DNA from: Balaenoptera acutorostrata | Lineage: Eukaryota; Chordata; Mammalia; Artiodactyla; Balaenopteridae | Length of the DNA stretch: 64,000 nt | Direction of reading: 5' to 3' | NCBI RefSeq assembly: GCF_949987535.1 | Contig: NC_080082.1 | Coordinates: 48,460,374-48,524,373 of the forward strand | Part shown: in pieces, positions 11,717 through 22,220 of the stretch | Layout of the letters: each line of letters opens with the position of its first letter | How positions within the stretch are numbered: the stretch's first letter is position 1 | The notes under the pieces: generated by a model | The model's database searches: none | The model's input: only the letters and a program-made list of their open reading frames with translations | Told to the model about the DNA's origin: nothing | Made by a program: the position numbers and the translations under genes

Positions 11717-12179
11717 GAAAGGGACCTCAGGCATTCCAAAGCCAGCCTCATGGGCTAGGCCCTATGTGGTCACAGGTGTGTGTGTGTGCACGTGTGTGCA
11801 CTTCTAGGTTTGTACATACCGAGGCTAGACCACATAGGTGCAGCCAACATCGTTTAGCCGTGAAGAGTAGGGTTTGTAGAAGGAGGGTGAACGGTGCATT
11901 CATTTTATCTGTGTCCTGGCAGACAATAGTCAGCCCTATGTGGATGTTGCCCAGAGACCCTTTTCCTGGGCCTGGTTGTGGGAAGGGCAGAGGGAAAAAC
12001 AACGTAGGAGGAAGCCTTAATGCAGCTCCCAAACGGAATTTCCTCCCCTGCTGAAAGTTAGATCCAATTCACACCCTCGCACAGCCTGAAGGCTGGTGCT
12101 GACTCTGTTTGGTAACATCACAGCAAACGGCCTCCTTGTCTCTATTTTGGTTCTTGCTACTGCTGCTTCTCTCTGCACC
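11717..12179. other. Unique intronic DNA with a short TG run
   Basis: Apart from a short TG/CA-alternating segment near 11776-11802 nothing stands out. No gene is seen. Confidence 0.5.
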
Positions 12180-12745
12180 TCTCAAGAAGCGTTCCTTCCT
12201 TCTGGAAGGCTGGGGTGCCAAGCTCCCCCAGCTCCTTCCCATTTTGGTAAATTAAGGGACAAATCGTGCCAAATTGTTCTCGTCTCTTTCACGAGGTTAT
12301 TCGTAACCGGCTTATTTTCTTTTCCTCCATTGAGTGAACACGTTAAAACTAAAATTAAATCATTACCCGAAGCACAGACAACGATCCCCTTCATAATTAC
12401 ATCCTCTTAATTGGCATCTGAGGACCCAGCTCATTTTTATGCTTGCTGGAAAATGTCTCAGGCACATTTAATTTTTTTAGGTTTAAAGGTCAACAAGAAT
12501 ATCTTACCTTAATTTGACAAGTGTGCAAGAAATAACGCAAGACGGGTTTATGTTCAGGTAATGCACAAAGAAATCCATAAATCAAGCTGGGGGAGTATTA
12601 GATGATGCCATATCGGAACCATCTGCCTTCGATCTGAGAAGAATCGATACCACAGAGAAAGCACCAAAGATGTAGTGATTTATGCCTTTGTGTCGGGGGA
12701 GAAATATTGGCCATTTTTAGAGTTACTTCATTTCATCCTAAAACA
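12180..12745. promoter_or_regulatory. Candidate conserved non-coding element (enhancer-like)
   Basis: This unique, repeat-free block is AT-rich relative to its flanks and dense in homeodomain-type cores (TAATTA at 12394-12399 and TTAATTGG at 12408-12415). Neither strand has a coding frame of interest. The call rests on composition and motif density only; conservation cannot be seen from one sequence. Confidence 0.35.
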
Positions 12746-14679
12746 ACAGGGCCTGAGGGAAAGAATGAGAGTGGCCATAACCCTGCACATGTCAGAGAAC
12801 AAATCTGACGCTTGGTTTTTAATTGTCTCTGCTTGAGAAAGGATGATTCTGAGGTCCCTTCATGCCCACCACTCTGCACCCTCTGCTATTGTATGCAGGA
12901 AGGCTGCCATGAGTGCTGAGTCATGCCCAGAGATGGTGTGGAAGGGAATTAACTAAACTGCATCTGAGTGATTGTTGCCAGGGGATAGATAGAGGCTTAG
13001 AGCTTGGGGACCCTGGGTTTTCCATGCTAGGCATGCTGCTTAAACCCCTGCCTTCCTTTTGAGAACCTTCACTGGTCTTCATCATGGGGCTGGGAGAACA
13101 CACAGCCTCGGGGAACTCCACCCTCCACCGTGCTGGATGTTGGGGCTTGGTCCTAACCAAGATGGGAAGAGGTGCTGTGGCTTTGTGGGGAGGGAAAGAA
13201 AGTCTCTGAGCAATTAGGGCTTGGAAAACAAGTGGCGTTGTTTCACCACCTTCCCCAGAGGTGGTCGTCGACAGCAGCACTTCTCCAGGGAGATGGGAGG
13301 AAGAGGGACAGGCACATGAAGCTCAGGCAGGTGTATCAGTATCTGGGGAGGGAGAGGAGGATTTGAAATGCTTGAAAAAGAATATTTCATAATTGGAGAG
13401 GTGTTTTGTGGGGAGGGTTCAAAGTATAAAATTATATTTTCATAAACTATAGAAAGGAAAGCTTTTCACAATTCTTCTGGTGGGTGGGGCTCTGCAGAAT
13501 TTCGAACAAAAGAGATTTTGCTCTGTGACACTTGTGTATATTGTGGACTGTCATTGTGTGCTTATGTTGCCATGTGCACTGTGGTTGCCATTACATGTCA
13601 TACGCAGACGCGTTTTCTGTTTTAACGTGAGGATATGCTTTGAGGAAAAGTTTGATTTTTGTATTTACGAGAGAGTAGCATAGAAAAGGGCCTGTGAGCT
13701 TGTTACATCTTCAGTTTTATCCTTTCCAAGAGTTGAAGTTGGTCCTAACACTACACAAGCTGGAAATCAAAGTAAGATCATTTCCATCACCACAGGCGCC
13801 AGTACACTGTGCTCACGACTTTTTATATGAAACAAACCCACAGCCACGTTCCTGCTTCTTGGAGCCTGGGTGTGGATGGATGCCGGGCCTGCCCCACTAC
13901 CCTCTGGCTGCTGGCCCTGGAGGTCCCACTGCCGTCTGCAAATCAAATTGAGCGTCAGGACTCAGGTTTTGCTTTCTTTGTCCCTTTTGAGGTAGCTGGC
14001 GATGATGACACATGAGGCTGATATCAAGGGTAGATTTATGTCTCTTGCAAAGATGCGGTCACCTTCCTTGAGGCATTGGAAAATCTGGGCAGTCAATGCC
14101 AAACCACCCTCATATCTTAAAATACGTTGGACCAAGATCACATGAAATTTATTCTGAAACCTGTGGGTCTAATTTTTTTTTCCTGCAAAACGTCATTCTC
14201 TACTTCACATGAAAGAAACTAGCAACATCAGGATCTTGTCACCAGTCTGTGCAAAGCTCTTGCAATCCTAAAGGATACAGATTCTCACCTTACTGGAAAT
14301 TCCCCTGAAAACTACACTGAGGGCAGCCAGACCTTGCCTTAGTGAAGAAACTGAGAACATAGCCCGGAGGAATTCATTACAAGGGTGGCAGGCTAAAAGT
14401 TTTGCAAAAGGTCAGATCTATTATTTGGCTATTAGCTGTGATGAATGGGTGATAAAGGAAACCATGCATAGCTACCTAGGTGTGTGTGATCCATGGCTCA
14501 GGAGGTGATCAGAGAGGAAATGCTGTTTTCCTAAGCCTTGGAGACTACCAATAGAATTGATTATGTCTCTGACTGGAGTCAAATTTCTTCGAAGTAAATG
14601 AACTGAATTGGAAAATAATATTGGACTTCCATTAAGGGTGTTTTTGCAATGCCAAATTCAAGACAAGGACTTTGTGTGT

Positions 14680-14727
<48 letters not shown>

Positions 14728-15490
14728 ACAAGGGAAAACCTCACAAATATTTTCAGAATATACTCCATCATTCCCTGCCAAGCTTCAGCATTTGCCAGTT
14801 TTTTTTAGAAGACTTCAACCTTGCTAGTAAAATAATTATGTAAAAACAAAAAAAACAAAACACCTCACAACAACCAAAAACACCCACCCAAACCCAATGC
14901 ATTGGATGCCGTGCTGTTCTCTTAATTCTCTGAATTTGGATTGCACACTGGGTTCTCTTGGTCTGAACTGAAATTGTCAAAAGTGCTTGGTGAGTAAACA
15001 GGCTGAAGGTAGACGTTACCATGATTTTAATCATCAGGGAAAAGACCAACTGCATCAAACTTTCGAAATTGATCATTCTGAAGTGTTTGGCATACTCAGC
15101 AGACATGATTGAAACAGTTTTGCAAACACGGTGCTTTGAAATAAATACCAACCCCATTGCTCGTCATGACACATGCAGTAGAGGTAGCCCAAGGCCAGTG
15201 CTGGCTGCAGAGGCATAGTGCTTGGAATGGCTGCTCATTTTCCCTTCTTGATGAAGTGCTCAAGGGCCAGTTTCATGGAAGCCCTTTCCAGGAGCGTCAC
15301 ATTTTTCTGTGGGTCTGCCTATTAGCCTGAGCCCCTGAGACATTTCTTGGAGACCCCCGTTGGAAGCTTCCACAACTCCCATTTCTTGCTGTCATTCAGG
15401 CTTTGCTAGAGGGAGTTGTTTCTCCAGGTCCAGGTTGATGGATTTGCCTGAGAGAGGAACACTTTGGGGAGCCCTGTTCATCTTCCCCAA
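12746..15490. other. Unique intronic DNA with a TG microsatellite
   Basis: No gene, SINE or L1 is recognised apart from the TG array at 14672. 14140-14650 and 15030-15150 are AT-rich unique sequence. Confidence 0.5.
14672..14724. repeat. (TG)n microsatellite
   Basis: A nearly pure TG run with one interruption (TGAG) near 14683. It is long enough to be polymorphic. Confidence 0.97.
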
Positions 15491-15494
15491 AGCA

Positions 15495-15715
15495 GCCGCT
15501 AACATGATGGAGCACTCCCTGTGTGCCAGGCACTTCCCATTTAGCCCTTATAACAACTTTGGGAGGTAACCATTATTACCCCCATTTTGCAGATGAGAAA
15601 ACCAAGGCACATAGAGCTTAAGTCACTTGCTCAGGGCTACACAGTTGGTAAGTGATGGAGCTGGGATTTGGACCCAAGCAACCTGGCCACTCCAGCGCCC
15701 TCCTTCCAGTCATCA
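15495..15715 (+). mobile_element. MIR SINE
   Basis: This is one of the clearest MIR copies in the window. TGTGTGCCAGGCACT, then CCCCCATTTTGCAGATGAGA, CTTGCTCAGGGCTACACAG and GCTGGGATTTGGACCCA appear in the consensus order. It is an ancient element shared by all mammals. Confidence 0.93.
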
Positions 15716-16004
15716 CTATGTGTCTCATTATCTCATTTCCATTTCATTTACTTATACCAGGCAACTGAGTTTCCTGCACTTCTAGGTATGATAACCAGCT
15801 GGGAGGGCCAGGCTTGACATGAAGAGTAACTTACAGTTTTCTCAGGACCCAGAATATTTACATGAGAAAAGCTCAGCAAGTGGACCTGAGATACACATTG
15901 ATATCAGAGCATCAAAGTAAAAACATATAATTTTCAACATCATAATAAAGCCCTCTTCTAAGAGTACCAATTCTCATGAGAATGGCAGAAGCAGATTTTC
16001 ATGT

Positions 16005-16613
16005 TATAGCTGAAATTTCTCACCTGGATTATTATGGTTGCCTGTTCCCTGACCCACCTGCTTCTGCCCTTGCCTATCTACATGGCCAGAGGGGTCCTGC
16101 TGAAATCCAGGTCATAATATCCTTCCACTGTCCCCCATCTCACTCAGAGTCAAAGCCAACATCCTTTCAACAGCCCACATGATTGGCCCCTCATTATTTC
16201 TTTTACCTTATCTCATTTCATCTTCCTTATGTTCACTTCTTCACAACATACTGGGAGTCAGGAATGCTCCCACTCCAGGGCCTTTGCACAGGCTGTTCCC
16301 TAGATAACCACATGGTTCAAATGTCACTTCTCAATGAGGCCTCCTCCCACATGCTTAGGTCTTGAGACTGCCTCTAGCCTCCAGCTCTCCCATCCCCATC
16401 ACCCAGCTGTTATTCTTTTCTCCATAGCGCTTATCACCCTCTAGTGTTATTTGTAATTTACTCATTTATCATGTTTGTAGCACTATCTCTCTCCTGGTTG
16501 GAATATAATTCTACAAGGGCAGGATCTTTGTTTGTTTTGTTCACCAATAAATCCTAATTGCCTAGAACAGTGCCAGGCATGTGGTAGGTGCTCATTAAAT
16601 ATTTAACACATGA
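16005..16613 (+). mobile_element. L2 LINE 3' end
   Basis: The order of segments follows L2: CCAGGGCCTTTGCACAGGCT near 16276, then GGGCAGGATCTTTGTTTGTT, then the 3' end CAGTGCCAGGCATGTGGTAG and GCTCATTAAATATTT. No reading frame survives. 16620-16810 may be another old LINE end, but I cannot place it. Confidence 0.88.
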
Positions 16614-16822
16614 AAAAAAAAAAAAATATTTAACACATGTGGTTATCTCTAGGGGGGAGGAGGGGTTAAGTAGTAGGAAGGGGTACAAAAGAGACTCCAA
16701 ATATTGGTAATTGTTTTATTCTTTAAGCTAAGGGTAAGTGCACTGGTTGTTCTTTATATTATTTTAATATTTTTTTGTATATCTGAAATGTTTCACAATG
16801 AATTTTAAAGAATCAAACTGGG

Positions 16823-17158
16823 AGGGACTTCCCTGGTGGCATAGTGATTAAGAATCCACCTGCCAATGCAGGGGACACGGGTTTGAGCCCTGGTCAGGGA
16901 AGATCCCACATGCCGCGGAGCAACTAAGCCCGTGCGCCACAACTACTGAGCCTGCGCTCTAGAGCCCGTGTGCCACAACTACTGAAGCCCGCGTGCCTAG
17001 AGCCCGTGCTCCGCAACAAGAGAAGCCACCGCAATGAGAAGCCCCTGCACCAAAACAAAGAGTAGCCCCCGCTCGCCGCAACTAGAGAAAGCCCGCGTGC
17101 AGCAACGAAGACTCAACGCAGCCCAAAAATAAATAAATAAATAAATTTATTCTTAAAA
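16823..17158 (+). mobile_element. CHR-type SINE (sense to CHST8)
   Basis: The element starts at GAGGGACTTCCCTGGTGGC and carries a box B reading GGGTTTGAGCCCTGG and an (AAAT)n tail. The target-site duplication is AATCAAACTGGG (16811-16822) and AATCAAATTGGG (17159-17170), with one difference. It is one of only two sense-oriented SINEs here. Confidence 0.95.
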
Positions 17159-17170
17159 AATCAAATTGGG

Positions 17171-18754
17171 TCAAAAAGTAAGATTTATATATGGTTTGTA
17201 TCAGTAGGACAGTCCCCTTCCCCACCCAAATGTATTGGCTTACTTTTGTGTACTATCCTGTGTCAGTGGCTGGAAGTGCAGGTTCTTAGGCAGTTGCGTT
17301 TGTAACCAGGAGATGTGGAGGGACAGTAAGAGAAAGTGGGGCGAGGGCTCTGACCGTCAGGGCAGCTTGGCTTGGAGGGTGAATGAAATGAAGGGATCCC
17401 CTGAGCTGACTTGCAGAGCTGACCGTCAAAACATGTTGAGAACAGACGAGGAACAAGAGCACAGCTGCCCTGGGTCAGCTTCCGAGAACAGGATGCTGGG
17501 GGCAGGGTGGGGGGGAGGGCGGTGAGGGATGTGTCTGATGACCCTTGGCAGAAGGGCTCGCATCCCTTCTGTTTGCCAGAGAAGAGACAGAAGAGAAATG
17601 ACATTTCCTGAACCACGAGGAAGGTGGAAAGGGCTCAGCTCAGGGACCTGGTAGAAGGCTCAGATGGGAGCTCCTCTGGGCGGAGATTGACCTGAGCAGG
17701 ACAGAACTCAGATCTCAGCTCCATGACTTCCTGTGGCCCCATAAGATCCCCAAATCCACAAAAGGAGAGCCAGTTGCTGAGAGCCGGTTTTGGCTGTGTG
17801 GACGCCCTGGCCCAACCCAGGGCCAGTGGTCTGCAGGTGAGGTGAGCTGGTCGTGGCTGGGAGGACACATCTTGTCCCCACGCCCGCCGGGCAACTTCCC
17901 AGATGTCGATCAATGCTTCTGACGAGAACAGTTCCTTCAGAGGAGCGCCATTGATCAGGCCAGATGGAAAACAAGTGGTGGCGATCAGGACAAGTGAATA
18001 TTCATTTGGCAGTGTTAGAGGGCACGTGGAGATTATGCTCGCGGTGACCGGCAGGGCAGGATCGATTCAGGACAAGAGGTGGACCAGATGTCTACAGGGG
18101 CTGAGACTCGGGCAGGGGGGAGAGGAGGCCAGAGAATGTCTGGAACAGCGAGGTTGCCATGCCACCCAACGCACAGCTCTGTGAAAGCTGACTGAAGCTG
18201 GGGCTGATGGAATGTTTCTGGGGTGTGTGGAGGTATCCTGTCTGGGGCCTTTGTCTTCAGGTGCACAGCGGCCACCAGGCCTGGGGACATCTGTGTGCCT
18301 GGCAGGAGTTGAAGGGCCTCAGGATGCACAGTTGCTGGGAGAGAGAAGGGATCTGCTGAGCCTGCCTCCATCCGAGGGTCCCGCTTCCCTCCTGGGCACA
18401 CTGTGGGGTGGGGGGTGGGGCTTGAGGATGTCCAACTGGCGCCACCGCTAATCTCTAGCTGAGACCCTTCTCCCGCTCCATCAGTGCATCCCGCCCTGCA
18501 CAGATGGGTCTCGAGCTAGGGAGACTGTGAGATTTGGGACCAGGGTCCTGTGTTGTGGTCCTCCTTGACCTGGGGGTGGGGGGGTGGGGGGATGGACATG
18601 GATCCACCCGTTACACTCTGGGAGCCCTAGCCCTTGGCTAGAAGCTTCCTAGATAGAGGTGAGAGGTCATCACTGCTGGCCTGGGAGGTCAGGAGTCTTG
18701 TCAGCTCATTGCCAGGTGCACAGTCAACTAGGTGCAGCCTGCCCCCTCCCCCAG
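17171..18754. other. Unique, GC-rich intronic DNA with G-runs
   Basis: No gene is seen. G-run clusters on the + strand lie at 18404-18420 and 18572-18591. Confidence 0.5.
18572..18591 (+). other. Possible G-quadruplex
   Basis: Three long G runs of five to seven bases are separated by single T bases. The long runs can be split to give four tetrad-forming tracts. This is a structural prediction only. Confidence 0.4.
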
Positions 18755-19020
18755 CCCCAATTAACCATCTGTAGGAGCTGCTACCGACATGAGGGAGGGG
18801 CTCGGTTCCACTTCTCTGTGCAGGCTGCTCAGCTAATGTGGGGGTTTGTGAAATTTTTAATTATGGCTTCCATGCCTGGCTTAATTATGTGCGTATGGCT
18901 TTTACAAGTGAGAAGAGGATGCCTGCATGCAGTGCTTCTCCTCAGCCCCACGTTTGACTTTAATTAAAGGCAGAACCTGAGGTCTTTCCATCACTAATGA
19001 TCGTGGAAAATTAGCTTCCA
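18755..19020. promoter_or_regulatory. Candidate conserved non-coding element with repeated homeodomain cores
   Basis: AATTAACC (near 18759), TTTAATTATGG (near 18856), CTTAATTATG (near 18880), TTTAATTAAAG (near 18959) and CTAATGATC (near 18994) fall within 250 bp of otherwise GC-rich DNA. The block is repeat-free. Enhancer function is inference. Confidence 0.35.
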
Positions 19021-19382
19021 GTTCCCAGGGGTCGCCAGAGTGACGCACCCTGAGGCGGAAAGGGGACGGAGTGGGGAGAGTGGGAGGCACAGCGCAGATG
19101 GCAGATGGCCTTTCTGGGCTGCCACCCCTGAGCACTGCCCCCCGCAGCCCACCCTCCCGCCACCTTCCCTCCAGGCCCTGCAGAAAAGGGAACCTTGCTC
19201 TCCTCTGCCAGGAAGGAGGCCTGACCCCAGACCGTGGCTGGGGGTGCGGGAGCACCGCTGAGCTGGGAGCGAGGGCTGCTGTGGTCTATGTCCCGGTGGC
19301 CAGGAGCTGGGAACGGCCTGGGCTGCAGCTGGACTGCTCCCTGCTGGTGGTCACAGGGCAGAGGGGTGGGAGGTTCTGGAAC

Positions 19383-19548
19383 CGCCACACACGGGCACAC
19401 ACACGCGCACGCATCCACTCACACACACATGTCCACTTACACACACGCTCACCCAGGCACACATACCCGGCCCTTCACCCACTCCATCCACAGGACGGAG
19501 TCACAGAGACACGTCTGCACGCTCACACATGTGTGTGCACACATGTAG
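19383..19548. repeat. Degenerate CA-rich repeat
   Basis: Imperfect ACAC tracts are mixed with CGC, CAT and CTC variants. This makes long open frames on both strands that are not genes. Confidence 0.8.
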
Positions 19549-19814
19549 TTACAGACGCTTTCACGCATGAGCCGAGGGCCCTCTTAGGACCTTCCTTGCT
19601 CTCGCTGTCCCTCAAGCTCTCACCAAGGCCAGTGTCTGCTTGGGAGCCAGCAGGCCAGTGCTGCAGGCAGGGTGCGGCTTAGAGAGGGCTCCTGAGAGCG
19701 GCAGAGCAGCCCTGACCGCCTCCCCGCTGACCGACACAGGTCTGTGCTGGCGTGTGCCTGGGACGTGGCTTCCTCAGTCACAGGCAGGGTGAATTCCAGG
19801 GCTCAACAGGAGGC

Positions 19815-19995
19815 GTGGTGGAGAGCAGGTCCTTTGGACTTAGACCGGAATTCAAATCTGACTCCACCACTTCCTAGCAGTGTGGCCTTGGGTAAGTTAT
19901 TCAGCCTCTCTAAGTCTGTTTCCTCATCTGTAAAATGGGGGTTATACTTGTTCATGTGGCTTTTATATGGAGCAAAGGAGATAATTGTGCAGTGA
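19815..19995 (-). mobile_element. MIR SINE
   Basis: Antisense MIR: GACTCCACCACTTCCTAGCA, GTGGCCTTGGGTAAGTTATT and TTTCCTCATCTGTAAAATGG occur in consensus order. Confidence 0.93.
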
Positions 19996-20133
19996 ACTCA
20001 GTGGCCGGCTCCGGCTCACCCCTCCCCAGCTCGTACCCTACTAGTCTTTGGGTTTGGGAGGGATTGACCCCACCCTCAGCTCCAGGGAGGCCAGTTCCAT
20101 CCCACTGGCTCCAGTAACCCAGGCCTGCATCCA

Positions 20134-20148
20134 CCAGCAGAGGGCATT
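20134..20148 (+). promoter_or_regulatory. CTCF-like motif, + orientation
   Basis: CCAGCAGAGGGCATT agrees with the CTCF core CCASYAGRKGGCRSY at 14 of 15 positions by my count. The sequence CCACCAGCAGAGGGC is repeated exactly at 58936-58950. Occupancy is unknown. Confidence 0.4.
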
Positions 20149-20574
20149 CCCCCAGCCCCAGAGGTGCCATTGGCTCAGGGTCCGGTTGGGGACAGGGCTC
20201 TCTCTGTGCTGCTGGATGTAACGAGGATGCCTGTAGGCTGGACTGTGGCCCAGCCGTCGTACAGCCGTGAAGGAGCCACGTGAGGATAAAACCTGCCTGA
20301 GGACAGAGGAGTGGAACCACAGGAAGGACCCGGGTCCTGGTGACACCGTGAAACGGCGGGATTCCCACCGAGCTGGGTTTTCTATCACTCACCTCCAAAC
20401 ACATGCTGGTTGTCACAGGGCTCGTGGCACATGCTTAGTCTGACACTGCACACAATTGATGGCAACCACCCAACCAGGCAAGAGCTGGTCTCCTGGCAAC
20501 GCCCCAGCTCCTTCCTGTCCCACCGAGGACGCTGCCCTATAGGTGGGGGCTGAGCCTTCTGCCACGGGAGCTGT

Positions 20575-21028
20575 ATTCCTTTGCTGGGGCTGCCATAACA
20601 GAATACCACAGATGAGGGGGGCGCTTAAACAACCAACAAATATTGTCTCACCATTCTGGAGCGTAGATGTCTGAGATCAAGGTATTTGCAGGGTTGGTTC
20701 CTTCTGGGCGTGGTGAAGGAGAATCTGTTCCAGGCCTCTCCCCGAGCTTCTGGGGGATTGCTGGCAGTCTTTGGCATCTCTTGACTTGTAGATCTCTGCC
20801 TTTATCCTCCCAGGACCTTCTCCTTGTGTGCATGTCTGTGTCCAGACTTCCCCTTTTCATAAGAACATCAGTCCTATTAGATTAGGGGCTCACCTTACTC
20901 CAGTGTGACCTCATCTTAATTAATTACCTCTGCAATGACCCTGTTTCCAAGTAAGGTCACATTTTGAGGTAGTGGGGATTAGGGCTTCAACATACGAATC
21001 TGGGGGGACACAATTCAACCCATAACAG
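20575..21028 (-). mobile_element. MLT1-type MaLR solitary LTR
   Basis: In antisense it starts near CTGGGGCTGCCATAACAGAA and ends with CAATTCAACCCATAACAG. Between these it follows the MLT1 LTR order (AAACAACCAACAAATATTGT, then CAAGGTATTTGCAGG, then GACCTCATCTTAATTAATTA). This is an ancient endogenous retrovirus-like LTR with no internal genes. A TG microsatellite follows it directly. Confidence 0.85.
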
Positions 21029-21044
21029 GCGCATACAAGTGTGA

Positions 21045-21047
<3 letters not shown>

Positions 21048-21086
<39 letters not shown>
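21048..21086. repeat. (GT)n microsatellite
   Basis: A pure GT run about 20 bp beyond the edge of the MLT1 LTR. Confidence 0.97.
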
Positions 21087-21087
<1 letters not shown>

Positions 21088-21886
21088 ACTGCTGGGTTGG
21101 GATCCTGTGTCACTACGCCCCTGTCCTACCACGGTGACTGTCCTCCAGGTGGAGACAGATGCCCTGGGCTGGAAGCCACTGTTTCTGCGTGAGTGCCATC
21201 TGGTTACAGAGCTGTAGGAAGCAGCTCCTGACCAGCGAGGCTGCTGCAGTTTCACTCCACTGCAGCTGACTCACAAGCTTTCTCTCCCCTCAGATGATTT
21301 TGCACAAAAATTCCTTGAACTGTCAGGCATCATTGTTATCCAGAGGTTGGGTGCTTTTCCCCAATCCAGGCTATGCTTTTCATGGCAAGACTGGCAATGG
21401 GTGGACCCCGGGCCAAATCCAACTTGGACATGAGTTTTTATTGGGTCAAGTCGGTTTTTAAAATGTACATTACTTGCCAATTTGAGAATCAGGAAATATC
21501 AAGTTAAAAATCCAGGTTTTCAAACTGGAAAATCTGAAGGTCTGGATCTGCTACCAAGGGTTACTTTAAAAGAATTTTCACATTAAAATGGCTTACGGTT
21601 ATCATAGGAAAGGGCCGCTTTAAACAAGTGTTCACTGAAGACCATCGATTGGCCAATCTGAGTCTCGTCATAAAAATGTGTATTTGCACCTGTGTCTTCC
21701 TGTTTTCAGCAACCATATAAAAAGTCAGGGCTCAAGTGACCCTTTGCATGCAGTGTGGTGTAGGGCACAACGTGGGGCCTGTGTTGATGCCGTTCTGTTT
21801 TCAGATGCTCCCAGCTCACTGGGTATTGCCCACCACTTAATCAATCACTTATATGCTGAAAGTGCTTTGTATTAAAACTAACACAT

Positions 21887-22157
21887 TGGGGCTTCCCTGG
21901 TGGCGCAGTGATTGAGAATCTGCCTGCCAATGCAGGGGACACGGGTTCGAGCCCTGGTCTGGGAGGATCCCACATGCCGCGGAGCAGCTGGGCCCGTGAG
22001 CCACAACTACTGAGCCTGCGCGTCTGGAGCCTGTGCTCCGCAACAAGAGAGGCCGCGATAGTGAGAGGCCCGCGCACCGCGATGAAGAGTGGCCCCCGCT
22101 TGCCGCAACTAGAGAAAGCCCTCACAGAAACGAAGACCCAACACAGCCATAAATAAG

Positions 22158-22188
<31 letters not shown>

Positions 22189-22210
22189 ACCCAAAGTTTA
22201 AAAAAAAAAA
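21887..22210 (+). mobile_element. CHR-type SINE, well preserved (sense)
   Basis: It has a head GGGGCTTCCCTGGTGGCGC, an intact box B GGTTCGAGCCCTGG, a body with GAGAGGCCGCGATAGTGAGA, an (AAAT)n tail and a final A-run. Direct repeats AAAACTAACACA (21874-21885) and AAAACTAGCACA (22209-22220) flank it. It is among the least decayed SINEs here. Confidence 0.95.
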
Positions 22211-22220
22211 AACTAGCACA

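Noticed and set aside
19071..19682. Open frame of 203 codons on + strand rich in His and Thr
   Set aside because: The His/Thr tract is a translated CA repeat.
20575..21028. Possible gene remnant in the MLT1 LTR (open frames on both strands)
   Set aside because: Solitary MaLR LTRs carry no genes and the frames are chance.
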